Origin: Salinivirgaceae bacterium
GTDB lineage: Bacteria > Bacteroidota > Bacteroidia > Bacteroidales > SZUA-534
Length of the DNA: 56,292 nucleotides
NCBI GenBank assembly: GCA_017551905.1
Contig: JAFZKK010000065.1
Location: 1-56,292, forward strand
Reading direction: 5' to 3'
Shown here: positions 34,123 to 42,852 of the stretch, one piece after another
How positions within the stretch are numbered: position 1 is the first letter of the stretch
How the letters are laid out: the number at the start of each line of letters is the position of its first letter
The notes under the pieces: model-generated
Told to the model about the DNA's origin: nothing
The model's input: the letters and a program-made list of their open reading frames with translations, nothing else
The model's database searches: none
Program-made: the position numbers and the translations under genes

Positions 34123-35573
34123 AAAATTTTCTTAATGTTTTTCCGCTCAAAATAATACAAAATGCCAATATAAAACAGCATAAACATTGTACTAACTGCA
34201 AGCGAAGCAAAAGTATTGTCTAAAACGATATAATTTCGAATGTAAAGAACTATTAAAGCAAGAAAAGTATAAGCGATTAGTTTTCCAACATTATAATTTA
34301 CCGGATAAACCTTATGACCCCACAAATAGCAAATCACTACCATAACAAAATAGCAAACAATTGTAGCAATTGCACAGCCCCAATAACCAAAATAAGGTAT
34401 AAGCAAAATATTAAGAATCAAAGTTAAAACCGCACCAATTACAGAAATGACAGCACCGCAAATTGTTTTATTACATATCTTGTACCAAACAGAAAGATTA
34501 TAGTAAATACCAAGAAACATATTGGCAAGAAGAATAACTGCCACAATATCAAGTCCGCCATGAAAATCTTTGCCAATGAAATATTTAAAGATATCAATAT
34601 ACATTGTCACCATTAAGAAAATCAGCAGACAGAAGATTACAAAATAATCCATAACAATGCGGTACGACTCTTTTGCATCTTTTGAAACCGATTTCTTAAA
34701 GAAAAACGGTTCGGCCGCATAGTTAAACATCTGAATGAAAATGGTCATCAAAACGGCGATTTTGTAGTTGGCGGCATAAATTCCTACCTGTTCCAAAGGA
34801 TTCATTCCTTCACAATGAATGAATTTGAGAAAAATCTTATCAAACACTTCGTTAATCATCCCCGCAGCCCCAATCAAAATGAAAGGCCAGGTATATTTAA
34901 GCATAGTCTTATAGAAACTGAACGAAATTTCAGGACGAAAAGTCTTGAATTCGGGAAGCAGCAATAAGAATGAAACAAAAGAAGCAAATAGGTTGCTGAA
35001 AAAGGCGTAACCAACATTCACTTCTGGGTTATATAAAGAAGCAAGGAAAGAATTATCGCTGTTTCGGCACACAACGTAAAAGAAAATATTGAGTAAAATA
35101 CTGAATGAAACATTGATAAGTTTGATAATAGAAAATTTAAGTGCTTTATTCTGATTACGTAATCTTGCAAATGGAATAGCGGTTATTACATCAAAAAATA
35201 TGATGAAAGCAAAGCAAATTATAAAATTAACGTTGTTTGGATAATCAATCCAACTGGCAACTTGGTGTCTGAAAATCAGAACAAATAATAGAAATAAAGT
35301 CGCAAAAAGAGAAGTGCTGAAAAGTGCGTGATTGTAGGTTTTTTGTTCATCGTTATTTACGCTAAATCTGAAATAGGTGGTTTCCATTCCATGAAGAAGC
35401 ATAACTAAAGAAAATGAAGAAAAAGCATAAAACACTGAAAATGTGCCATATGCTTCTGTATTGAAAACGCGGGTAAAAAATGGTGTTAGCAACAGATAAT
35501 TGAGTAGCCGCGGAACAATTGTTCCTAAACCATAAATCATTGTCTGCCCGGCAAGGCCTTTGAAAAACTTCAT
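34113..35573 (-). CDS. Polysaccharide flippase (Wzx/MVF-like membrane protein)
   Basis: The protein has 486 residues with 12-14 hydrophobic segments over the whole length. The start [26 protein letters not shown] and the following [20 protein letters not shown] are typical of polysaccharide biosynthesis/oligosaccharide flippases of the MATE-like superfamily. The substrate is probably a lipid-linked sugar; MurJ-like lipid II flipping cannot be excluded. It is the first gene of the minus-strand operon and borders the putative origin region. Confidence 0.88.
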   Translation of the reverse strand: MKFFKGLAGQTMIYGLGTIVPRLLNYLLLTPFFTRVFNTEAYGTFSVFYAFSSFSLVMLLHGMETTYFRFSVNNDEQKTYNHALFSTSLFATLFLLFVLIFRHQVASWIDYPNNVNFIICFAFIIFFDVITAIPFARLRNQNKALKFSIIKLINVSFSILLNIFFYVVCRNSDNSFLASLYNPEVNVGYAFFSNLFASFVSFLLLLPEFKTFRPEISFSFYKTMLKYTWPFILIGAAGMINEVFDKIFLKFIHCEGMNPLEQVGIYAANYKIAVLMTIFIQMFNYAAEPFFFKKSVSKDAKESYRIVMDYFVIFCLLIFLMVTMYIDIFKYFIGKDFHGGLDIVAVILLANMFLGIYYNLSVWYKICNKTICGAVISVIGAVLTLILNILLIPYFGYWGCAIATIVCYFVMVVICYLWGHKVYPVNYNVGKLIAYTFLALIVLYIRNYIVLDNTFASLAVSTMFMLFYIGILYYFERKNIKKILCV

Positions 35574-35596
35574 AAAACAATAAAATCAGCTGTTTG

Positions 35597-35604
35597 CAAA
35601 AATA
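35597..35604 (-). promoter_or_regulatory. -7 promoter box of the flippase-mnmG operon
   Basis: The minus strand reads TATTTTTG, matching TAnnTTTG, 23 bases upstream of the flippase start codon. A -33 element at the right distance is not evident. Confidence 0.45.
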
Positions 35605-36230
35605 ATAACTCAAGCAAAGCAACAGTTATTGCCGGCATTAAAAATTGTCATAATTTTGATTTCGAAAATCAAGACAAAATTGTCCGCAGAAAACAAAAAA
35701 GCCATATTTTGTCAACAAAAATCATCACATATTATTTATATATATTGATTTAATTACTTAAAAAAGATGATGTATATTATTATCTGTTGAAATTGTGGAA
35801 AGAAACACGGAAAAAAACTTGGATTTTTAAAAGAGACAATTTTAAGAAGCGTATTTAACAATATTATAACAGGTGCTTTAATTAAAAATCAGGGCATTAT
35901 GTATTGGAACAAACAGATTGTTGAAAACTTGAAAGCTGATAAAATTGTTGAAAACCCAAAATGTTAAAAACCAAACAGAGTGTTGATTTTTCAAGCAAAA
36001 AAAGTCCTTTAAAAAATTTGCAAGAACAATATTTTTTATATCCAATTGTTAAAAATAAAAAGCAAGAAAAATTTCATAAAAGAAATAAACAGCAGTCTTT
36101 TTATGATATTAACAATTTAACATAATATTTTAAAATTCATTATCAATCATATACTCAAAATGGAATTCATATAAGATTGAATTTTAAAAAATTAACCATT
36201 GTTAAAAACATCAATAAAAAGCAAAAGGTT
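35605..36230. other. Candidate chromosomal replication origin in an AT-rich divergent gap
   Basis: This gene-free stretch lies between the last left-pointing and the first right-pointing gene. It holds DnaA-box-like motifs: TGTTGACAA (minus strand, 35709-35717), TGTTGAAAT (35785), TGTGGAAA (35794), TGTTGAAAAC (35919 and 35946), TGTTAAAAAC (35962), TGTTGATTTT (35981), TGTTAAAAA (36047) and TGTTAAAAAC (36200). A segment of about 90% A+T at 35729-35783 could serve as an unwinding element. None of the boxes is an exact TTATNCACA, so assignment as oriC is an inference supported by gene orientation and the parS-like site near mnmG. Confidence 0.5.
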
Positions 36231-36238
36231 TATATTTG
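36231..36238 (+). promoter_or_regulatory. -7 promoter box of the DUF3108 / Ig-like gene cluster
   Basis: TATATTTG matches TAnnTTTG, 46 bases before the start codon at 36285. No good -33 match lies about 20 bases upstream. Confidence 0.45.
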
Positions 36239-36284
36239 TTTGATTTATAGAAACAAATGATTTTAAAATTGTAACGGAATTAAA

Positions 36285-37106
36285 ATGAGAATGTTCAGGA
36301 CACTTTTGATTTCAATACCGATAATAATTTTTTCTGTCGCAAAGAGTTATTCCCAGCAAGAAAACGCATGGCAAGTAGGTGAAAACATCAGGTTAACGAT
36401 AGGTTATACTTTAGGTTTTATAGAATTAAAAGCAGCACAGGCAAACATTACCACAAATGCTTGTAAATATGAAGGAAAAGATGCCGTGACTCTTGAGATA
36501 GGGGCAAAAACAATTAAAGCGTTCAAGTCTTTCAAAGTTCGCGATACTCTCAGTGCAATAGTTGATGCCAAGACAATGGAACCATATTTTACTCAAGTTC
36601 AGTCGCATGAAGACGATTATTTTGCTTCGTTTCAAACCACATATACAAAAGACGAGAATGGAGAGAACCTTCTTCGCATCAAAAAATACAAACGCGACGG
36701 ACTGAAAAAGGATACTACAATCAGAAATGAGAAAATGTATTTGGATGTAGTAACCATATTATATGGTTTGCGAAACACCGATTTCAGCAAAATTTACAAA
36801 AACCAGAAGATGCAAATGCCGTCGGTTTTTCAAATGGACCTTTATGACCTTTATTGGCGATATGCAGGAAAAGAACTCATAACTCTCAGAAAAGGAGAAA
36901 CTTACAAATGTTTAAAGATTTGTCCGTACTTTGTTGAAGGCGACCTTTTTGACAAAGGCGAGGTTATGACCATTTGGCTTACCGACGACCAAAACAAGAT
37001 TCCTATTCTAATTGAATCTAAGCTTAAGATAGGCAGCATAAGAGCTGTAATGGAAAATGTTAAAGGAAACAAGTATCCGATGACTTCAAAGGTTGCAAAA
37101 CAATAA
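36285..37106 (+). CDS. DUF3108-type secreted protein (first paralogue)
   Basis: The protein has 273 residues with a signal peptide ending at SYSQQEN. The beta-rich mature part contains GYTLGFIELKAAQANI, FKVRDTLSAIVD and KIPILIESKLKIGSIRAVM, the DUF3108 pattern. It is homologous to the protein at 38988 (FKVRDT, LGFIxL/WGFIWL, a closing VPILVQAKIAVGSIKA-like strand), so the two are paralogues flanking an Ig-like lipoprotein. The function of the family is unknown; an outer-membrane or periplasmic location is inferred. Confidence 0.8.
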   Translation: MRMFRTLLISIPIIIFSVAKSYSQQENAWQVGENIRLTIGYTLGFIELKAAQANITTNACKYEGKDAVTLEIGAKTIKAFKSFKVRDTLSAIVDAKTMEPYFTQVQSHEDDYFASFQTTYTKDENGENLLRIKKYKRDGLKKDTTIRNEKMYLDVVTILYGLRNTDFSKIYKNQKMQMPSVFQMDLYDLYWRYAGKELITLRKGETYKCLKICPYFVEGDLFDKGEVMTIWLTDDQNKIPILIESKLKIGSIRAVMENVKGNKYPMTSKVAKQ

Positions 37107-37134
37107 TTAAGTTTGCGACCAAAACAAAATTCAG

Positions 37135-38988
37135 ATGAATTTGAAACACTTACAAATAATAGCAATCGTATTTGTTTTGTTTATAACTGGTTGTGCAAAA
37201 CAATCGTCACCGGTAGGCGGACCAAAAGACACCGAACCGCCTGTTGCTTTGCGAAGTTCGCCAGTCAACTATTCCACAAATTTCAAAGGCAAAAAGTTTA
37301 TTGTCGAATTTGATGAGTTTATCGACTTAAAGAATGTAAATCAAGAACTTGTAGTATCTCCGCCACTCGAAAAAAAGCCAAAAGTATTGATGCGTGGCAA
37401 GAAAATGGTTGTTACAATAAACAACCAGCTGGCCGACAGCACAACGTATAACTTCAACTTTTTCAATTCGATAACCGATTTGAATGAAGGAAATGTGCTA
37501 GAGAATTTTCAGTTTGAGTTTTCGACAGGCAGCACGTTCGATTCAATATATATGGGTGGCCGCTTGTTAAGTGCTTTCGACTGCAACCCTATCGAGAACG
37601 CATACATAATGCTTTACAGAAACTATGACGATTCAATTCCACGCAAGACAAAACCGGAATGTGTGGGTAAAACCAACAAAGACGGCTATTTTATAGTGCC
37701 TAATATGCGCAATGTTCCATATTACATTTTTGCGCTTAAAGATATGAATAACAATATGTTATTCGATTTACCGAATGAGGCGATAGCTTTTTGCGACAGC
37801 GTTTTCCGCCCGACATTCAAACCCGCCGAATTCACTGATACATTGCGCATTATAGAATCAATTTCGAAAAACAAAAAAGACACAGTTTTCCGTGATTCAA
37901 TATATACCTACACAGTAATGGTGACAACAATTGACGACATAAAGCTGAATATGTTCACCGAAGAACACAAGATTCAGTATCTGCATGGCAATTATCGGAA
38001 ACAAGACAGACAATGTTCCATTGCTTTCAACAACGAGCTTGACGAGTCTTTCTCCATTAAATTGATTTCAGATTCAACTTATAATGAAAATTGGTATTTG
38101 ATTGAAGGCGAGCAACCTACTGATTCCGTAGTATTTTGGATAACCGATTCGACAATCTATAAAAAGGACACTATCAAGATTGCTGTAAGTTACTTAATGA
38201 CAGACACTGTTGATTATGTCAGAACCGATACGCTCGATTTTATTTTCGACAGCAAGCAAGCCAAAAAAGAGAAAGCCAGCAAGGATAAAAAGAAGCGTGG
38301 TAACAACTTGTTGGCGAAAATCATAGGCGAGGAAAACACCGATAATGCTGAAAATGAACAAAAAAGAAAAGAATCGGAGTTGAAGATAAACCACAATATG
38401 AAGGAAGAATTCGATTTGAATCAGCCTGTAAAACTTACGATGAGCTATCCGATAAAAAACTATTCGGCTGAAAATGTGAAGTTTGTAAGAAAAGAAGATG
38501 AAAAGGAATTTAATGTTGATTTCACAATCGAAAAAGACAGCGTCAGCGACCGGATATTTAATTTGAAATTCAGCCCAAAAGAGGCGTCAAACTATTACGT
38601 TGAAATACCAGAAGGCTCGTTTACAGATATTTACGGCAACATAAACGACACACTTAAAAAGGAGTTTATAACCCGTGGTTCAGAGTATTACAGTAGCATA
38701 ATAATGAACTTGAGCGGCGTAAAAAGCTCTAATTGTATTTTACAATTGCTCAATGCCAAAGAAAAAGTGCTTGAAGAACATAAAGTTACTGGCAACACAA
38801 CAATCACAATCAACTTTTTGCCGCCCGGAACCTACAAATGCAAGCTGTTTTACGATGAAAACGGTAATGGAATCTGGGATACAGGCAATTACAAAGAGCG
38901 CAGACAACCGGAAAAAGTATTCTACTTTGGTAGAAATATAGAGACCAAATCGGGTTGGGATATGGAATACACTTGGATTGTTGAGTGA
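37135..38988 (+). CDS. Ig-like-domain lipoprotein
   Basis: The protein has 617 residues. The signal ends with the lipobox FITGC (Cys at residue 21). The following SSPVGGPKDTEPP is the common start of Bacteroidetes lipoproteins with an N-terminal bacterial Ig-like (Big_5 type) domain (about residues 30-130). A carboxypeptidase-regulatory-like beta domain may follow (GGRLLSAFDCNPIENAYIML), and a Lys/Glu-rich linker lies near 380-425. It probably sits on the outer membrane. The stop TGA overlaps the ATG of the next gene by one base. A precise role cannot be assigned. Confidence 0.82.
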   Translation: MNLKHLQIIAIVFVLFITGCAKQSSPVGGPKDTEPPVALRSSPVNYSTNFKGKKFIVEFDEFIDLKNVNQELVVSPPLEKKPKVLMRGKKMVVTINNQLADSTTYNFNFFNSITDLNEGNVLENFQFEFSTGSTFDSIYMGGRLLSAFDCNPIENAYIMLYRNYDDSIPRKTKPECVGKTNKDGYFIVPNMRNVPYYIFALKDMNNNMLFDLPNEAIAFCDSVFRPTFKPAEFTDTLRIIESISKNKKDTVFRDSIYTYTVMVTTIDDIKLNMFTEEHKIQYLHGNYRKQDRQCSIAFNNELDESFSIKLISDSTYNENWYLIEGEQPTDSVVFWITDSTIYKKDTIKIAVSYLMTDTVDYVRTDTLDFIFDSKQAKKEKASKDKKKRGNNLLAKIIGEENTDNAENEQKRKESELKINHNMKEEFDLNQPVKLTMSYPIKNYSAENVKFVRKEDEKEFNVDFTIEKDSVSDRIFNLKFSPKEASNYYVEIPEGSFTDIYGNINDTLKKEFITRGSEYYSSIIMNLSGVKSSNCILQLLNAKEKVLEEHKVTGNTTITINFLPPGTYKCKLFYDENGNGIWDTGNYKERRQPEKVFYFGRNIETKSGWDMEYTWIVE

Positions 38989-39791
38989 TGTGTAAAAAGC
39001 AAGCCATAATTTTTTTTCTGTGCCTCTTGCCGCTTTTTGCTCATACGCAGATTAATTACAACTACGGAAAGTTCAAGTCGGGCGAGTCGTTCACTCTCGA
39101 TATTTATTACAACTGGGGATTCATCTGGCTGAATGCCGGCTGGGCAAAATTCGAGATTAGAGACACATTATATAATAAAACAAAAGCATACCATTTATAC
39201 AGCACCGGAGCGACAAATCCAGGCTACGACTGGTTTTTCAAGGTCCGCGACACATATGAGGCAATAGTGGAACCTGCAGAATACCGGCCATATTGGTTCC
39301 GGTGCAATACACACGAAGGAAGTTTTTGGGATAGGGAAGAGGCAGTTTTCAATTATGTCGATAGCATAGCCATAACCAAAACCGAAACGGCCAAAAGAGC
39401 TTACGGAATAGACACAATTAAAATCAACAGACAGGTAACCGATTTGGTTTCAGCAATATACATCTGTCGGTCAATCGATTTCAGTAACATAAAAGTAAAC
39501 CAGCAAGTGCCGATACCGGTGATTGTTGGAAACAAATTTTATAATTTGCATATCAGATATTTAGGAAAAGAAGATGTAACTGACCGCAACGAAAAAACTC
39601 ACACATGCCGGAAATTTGCAGTGATGATGGTTAGTGGTACAATTTTCAACGGCGGCGAAGACCTTGTTGCCTGGGTTACTGCCGACGACAAGTGCGTTCC
39701 GATACTTGTTCAGGCCAAAATTGCTGTTGGGTCGATAAAAGCATTTTTGTCGAAATACGAAGAAAACGCATACAAAAACGAAAAAAAATAG
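38988..39791 (+). CDS. DUF3108-type secreted protein (second paralogue)
   Basis: The protein has 267 residues from the ATG at 38988, which overlaps the preceding TGA (TGATG). The GTG three bases earlier would be in frame, but the ATG is the more natural coupled start. The signal peptide ends near FAHTQINYN. The mature chain has YNWGFIWLNAGWAKFEI and FFKVRDTYEAIVEPAEYRP. It is the better match to the standard DUF3108 family and is paralogous to the protein at 36285. Function unknown. Confidence 0.82.
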   Translation: MCKKQAIIFFLCLLPLFAHTQINYNYGKFKSGESFTLDIYYNWGFIWLNAGWAKFEIRDTLYNKTKAYHLYSTGATNPGYDWFFKVRDTYEAIVEPAEYRPYWFRCNTHEGSFWDREEAVFNYVDSIAITKTETAKRAYGIDTIKINRQVTDLVSAIYICRSIDFSNIKVNQQVPIPVIVGNKFYNLHIRYLGKEDVTDRNEKTHTCRKFAVMMVSGTIFNGGEDLVAWVTADDKCVPILVQAKIAVGSIKAFLSKYEENAYKNEKK

Positions 39792-39810
39792 AAAAACCGC
39801 CAAAACATTC

Positions 39811-39818
39811 TATTTTTG
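39811..39818 (+). promoter_or_regulatory. -7 promoter box for ftsX
   Basis: TATTTTTG matches TAnnTTTG and lies 20 bases before the ftsX start codon, between the preceding stop and ftsX. It would allow the cell-division gene to be expressed separately with a very short leader. Confidence 0.4.
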
Positions 39819-39838
39819 CCATTCAAATTCTGTTGAAA

Positions 39839-40717
39839 ATGAACAAAAAAGAAAAACGAATCTCTTCGCGGCAATTGCGAAGTTCTTATATAACAACAGT
39901 TATCAGCATCTCGTTGGTGCTGTTTGTGATAGGATTGGTTGGTTTACTGATTCTGAACGCACACAAGATTTCGCAGCATGTTAAAGAAAACATCGAATTG
40001 ACAATCTTCTTAAACGACGATGTCAAGGAGGTGGAAATGATTCGATTTGAAAACATCCTCAAAACATCTGATTTTGTAAGGCAGACAGCGTTTGTGTCGA
40101 AAGATTCTGCCGCCCGCGAATTGACACAAGAGATAGGCGAGGATTTTGTTAGTTTCTTGGGTTACAATCCGTTATCGCCGTCGATAGAAGTGAAGCTGAA
40201 AGCCGATTACGCCAACATCGACAGCATTGCCAAGATTGAGAAGAAACTTTCAAAATATTCGTTGGTGAAAGAGGTTTCGTACCAAAAATCGCTGATAGAG
40301 ACTATCAATCAGAATGTCAAAAAGATAAGCATTATTTTGCTTGTTTTCTGCGGATTGCTGTTCATCATATCGCTTTCGCTAATCAACAACACAATACGGC
40401 TGTCGGTGTATGCACGCCGGTTCCTGATTAAGACAATGGAACTTGTGGGCGCCACTCGGTCGTTTGTCCGTGCGCCGTTCATTATCAAGAGTTTGTGTCA
40501 TGCGCTTTACAGTATAATAATAGCGTACATTTTATTGGGCGGCGTTATCTATATGATAAACGAGCATGTGCAAGAGCTTGAAATAATGTGCGAACTCGAT
40601 ACAATTGCTATTCTTTACGCCGGAATCATGATAATTGGCTTCTTAATTGTTTGGATATCAAACTTTTTTGCGGTCAACAGATATTTACGGATGAAAGGAA
40701 ACGAACTTTACGCTTAA
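39839..40717 (+). CDS. ftsX: Cell division ABC-transporter-type protein FtsX
   Basis: The protein has 292 residues. FtsX forms with the ATPase FtsE a membrane complex that activates peptidoglycan hydrolases at the septum, often through EnvC. It has four membrane helices (about 20-45, 170-190, 220-245 and 260-285), an extracytoplasmic domain after the first (ELTIFLNDDVKEVE, VKEVSYQKSLIETIN) and the conserved TMELVGATRSFVRAPF loop. An in-frame upstream start at 39692 would overlap the previous gene by 100 bases and add residues unlike FtsX, so 39839 is preferred. ftsE is not adjacent, but an EnvC-like gene lies on the other side of the putative origin. Confidence 0.93.
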   Translation: MNKKEKRISSRQLRSSYITTVISISLVLFVIGLVGLLILNAHKISQHVKENIELTIFLNDDVKEVEMIRFENILKTSDFVRQTAFVSKDSAARELTQEIGEDFVSFLGYNPLSPSIEVKLKADYANIDSIAKIEKKLSKYSLVKEVSYQKSLIETINQNVKKISIILLVFCGLLFIISLSLINNTIRLSVYARRFLIKTMELVGATRSFVRAPFIIKSLCHALYSIIIAYILLGGVIYMINEHVQELEIMCELDTIAILYAGIMIIGFLIVWISNFFAVNRYLRMKGNELYA

Positions 40718-40727
40718 AATAACAGAG

Positions 40728-40970
40728 ATGGAAGAAAAAAAATCAAAAACAGGCTTTGCCTTAAGCCAGAAAAACTATCGGTTCATATTGATAGGCATAG
40801 CATTGATAATCTTTGGTTTTATACTTATGACAGGCGGCCGCTCGAACGACCCACAAGTGTTTAACGAGACAATGTTCAGCGCGCGCCGTATTATTGTGGC
40901 ACCAATCATTGTTTTAGCCGGTTTCTTTTTCGAAATCTATGCCATAATGCACAAGCCGAAGGAAGAGTAA
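40728..40970 (+). CDS. DUF3098 small membrane protein
   Basis: The protein has 80 residues with two hydrophobic helices (about 20-38 and 55-72). The sequence FALSQKNYRFILIGIALIIFGF and MTGGRSNDP match the DUF3098 family, known from Bacteroidetes directly after ftsX. Function unknown; the constant neighbourhood suggests a part in division or envelope synthesis. It lies 10 bases after ftsX and 12 before truB. Confidence 0.88.
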   Translation: MEEKKSKTGFALSQKNYRFILIGIALIIFGFILMTGGRSNDPQVFNETMFSARRIIVAPIIVLAGFFFEIYAIMHKPKEE

Positions 40971-40982
40971 CATTTTTATTCA

Positions 40983-41708
40983 ATGATATTTACACCCGGA
41001 AAAAAGCAATATGATTTTGAGGAAGGGCAAATCATATTGATTAACAAACCGCTGAAATGGACTTCGTTCGATGTGGTGAACAAAGTGCGTTATTTGCTTA
41101 GAAATCAGTTTGGTTACAAGAAGATAAAAGTCGGCCATTGCGGAACGTTGGACCCTTTGGCGACAGGCCTTCTGATTGTTTGCACAGGCAAATTCACCAA
41201 AAAGATAGAAGAACTGCAGGCAAGCGTCAAAGAGTATGTCGGCACGTTTGTGCTGGGTGCAACAACTCCTTCATATGACCTTGAAACCGAGATAGATAAT
41301 AGATATTCAACGGAAGGAATCACAGAAGAAAAAGTGCGAGAGGCGCTCAAATCGTTCGAGGGAGAGCAAGAACAGATTCCGCCGCTTTTTTCGGCTAAAA
41401 TGGTCGATGGGCAGCGTGCTTACATTGCCGCACGTAAAGGAAAAAATGTCGAAATGAAACCTTCGCTAATCAACATTGAGAAATGTGAACTTGTGAGCTA
41501 CAATTTTCCTGAAGTAACGGCCCGGATAGTATGCAGTAAAGGCACGTATATCAGGTCGATAGCGCGCGATTTTGGCGAAAGGCTCAACTCCGGAGCGTAT
41601 CTTGGCGGACTGCAGCGCACACGCATAGGCGAATACACTATAAATAATGCAGTTGATATTTTGGAATTTGAAAAAATTATAAAAAATTGCGCCCAAATTC
41701 GCGGATAG
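40983..41708 (+). CDS. truB: tRNA pseudouridine-55 synthase TruB
   Basis: The protein has 241 residues. TruB converts uridine 55 in the T loop of tRNAs to pseudouridine. The catalytic Asp lies in HCGTLDPLATGLL (residue about 57). LLINKPLKWTSFDV-like start, KEYVGTFVLGATTPSYDLE, GEQEQIPPLFSAKMVDGQRAY and CSKGTYIRSIARDFG are all family motifs. Length fits the short bacterial form. In many Bacteroidetes a uppP gene precedes truB; here only 12 bases separate it from the DUF3098 gene. Confidence 0.97.
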   Translation: MIFTPGKKQYDFEEGQIILINKPLKWTSFDVVNKVRYLLRNQFGYKKIKVGHCGTLDPLATGLLIVCTGKFTKKIEELQASVKEYVGTFVLGATTPSYDLETEIDNRYSTEGITEEKVREALKSFEGEQEQIPPLFSAKMVDGQRAYIAARKGKNVEMKPSLINIEKCELVSYNFPEVTARIVCSKGTYIRSIARDFGERLNSGAYLGGLQRTRIGEYTINNAVDILEFEKIIKNCAQIRG

Positions 41709-41784
41709 GCAAACGAACTCATTTTCTTAACAATAAGAACAGAAAAACATAGTTTATTATTCATATAAAAACACAAATTTTCCA

Positions 41785-42834
41785 ATGAAACTTTCACAAT
41801 TTAACTACGATTTACCAGAGGACAGGATAGCGTTGTATCCTACCGAAAACAGGGATGAATCAAGATTGTTAGTTTTGAACCGTAAGACAGGACAAGTTGA
41901 ACATAAGATTTTCAAGGATATAATCAATTATTTCGACGACAAGGATGTGTTTGTGTTCAACAACACCAAAGTTTTTCCGGCTCGTTTATATGGAAATAAA
42001 GAAAAGACAGGTGCTAAAATAGAAGTTTTTTTGCTTCGCGAGCTGAATCACGACCAGCGTCTTTGGGATGTTTTGGTTGACCCGGCTCGCAAAATCCGCA
42101 TAGGAAACAAACTCTATTTTGGTGAAGATGACTCACTTGTGGCAGAAGTTATTGATAACACCACATCGCGCGGCCGCACGCTTCGTTTCTTGTTCGACGG
42201 CCCGTACGAGGAATTCAAAAAGACACTTTATTCGCTTGGCGAGACTCCGCTGCCGCGTTCAATCAAACGCCCGGTTGAGCCCGAAGATGCCATTCGTTAC
42301 CAGACAATATTCGCAAAACACGAAGGCGCTGTTGCCGCTCCTACGGCCGGGTTGCATTTCAGCCGCGAACTTCTGAAACGCTGCGAGATAAAGGGTATAA
42401 AATTCGCCGAGATAACACTTCACATCGGACTTGGCAATTTCCGCTCTGTCGATGTTGAGGATTTGACAAAACACAAGATGGATTCCGAACAGATTTTCAT
42501 TTCGGAGGAAGCCGCCAATATTGTCAACAAGGCGAAAGAGGAGAAACATCAGGTTTGCGCTATAAGCACAACGGTGATGCGCACACTCGAAAGTTCAGTA
42601 TCGACATACGGATACCTGAAACCGTTTGAGGGTTGGACAAACAAATTCATCTTCCCGCCATACGATTTCAGTGTGGCCTCATCGATGGTGTCGAACTTCC
42701 ATTTGCCGCAATCGACAATGCTGATGATGGTTGCCGCATATGCCGGCTATGACCTGTTGATGGACACCTACCAGCTCGCCCTAAAAGAAGGGTATAGGTT
42801 TGGTGCTTACGGAGATGCAATGCTGATTATCTGA
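41785..42834 (+). CDS. queA: S-adenosylmethionine:tRNA ribosyltransferase-isomerase QueA
   Basis: The protein has 349 residues. QueA moves the ribosyl part of SAM onto 7-aminomethyl-7-deazaguanine in tRNA, forming epoxyqueuosine. Recognised motifs are [65 protein letters not shown] and [15 protein letters not shown]. It follows truB by 76 bases, so the two tRNA modification genes probably share a transcript; no TAnnTTTG box was found in the gap. Confidence 0.97.
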   Translation: MKLSQFNYDLPEDRIALYPTENRDESRLLVLNRKTGQVEHKIFKDIINYFDDKDVFVFNNTKVFPARLYGNKEKTGAKIEVFLLRELNHDQRLWDVLVDPARKIRIGNKLYFGEDDSLVAEVIDNTTSRGRTLRFLFDGPYEEFKKTLYSLGETPLPRSIKRPVEPEDAIRYQTIFAKHEGAVAAPTAGLHFSRELLKRCEIKGIKFAEITLHIGLGNFRSVDVEDLTKHKMDSEQIFISEEAANIVNKAKEEKHQVCAISTTVMRTLESSVSTYGYLKPFEGWTNKFIFPPYDFSVASSMVSNFHLPQSTMLMMVAAYAGYDLLMDTYQLALKEGYRFGAYGDAMLII

Positions 42835-42852
42835 TAAATAAAACTTACAACT

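Noticed and set aside
39692-39838. Upstream start that would lengthen FtsX by 49 residues
   Set aside because: It would overlap the preceding gene by 100 bases and add a basic, cysteine-containing stretch unlike FtsX; the ATG at 39839 follows a promoter box.
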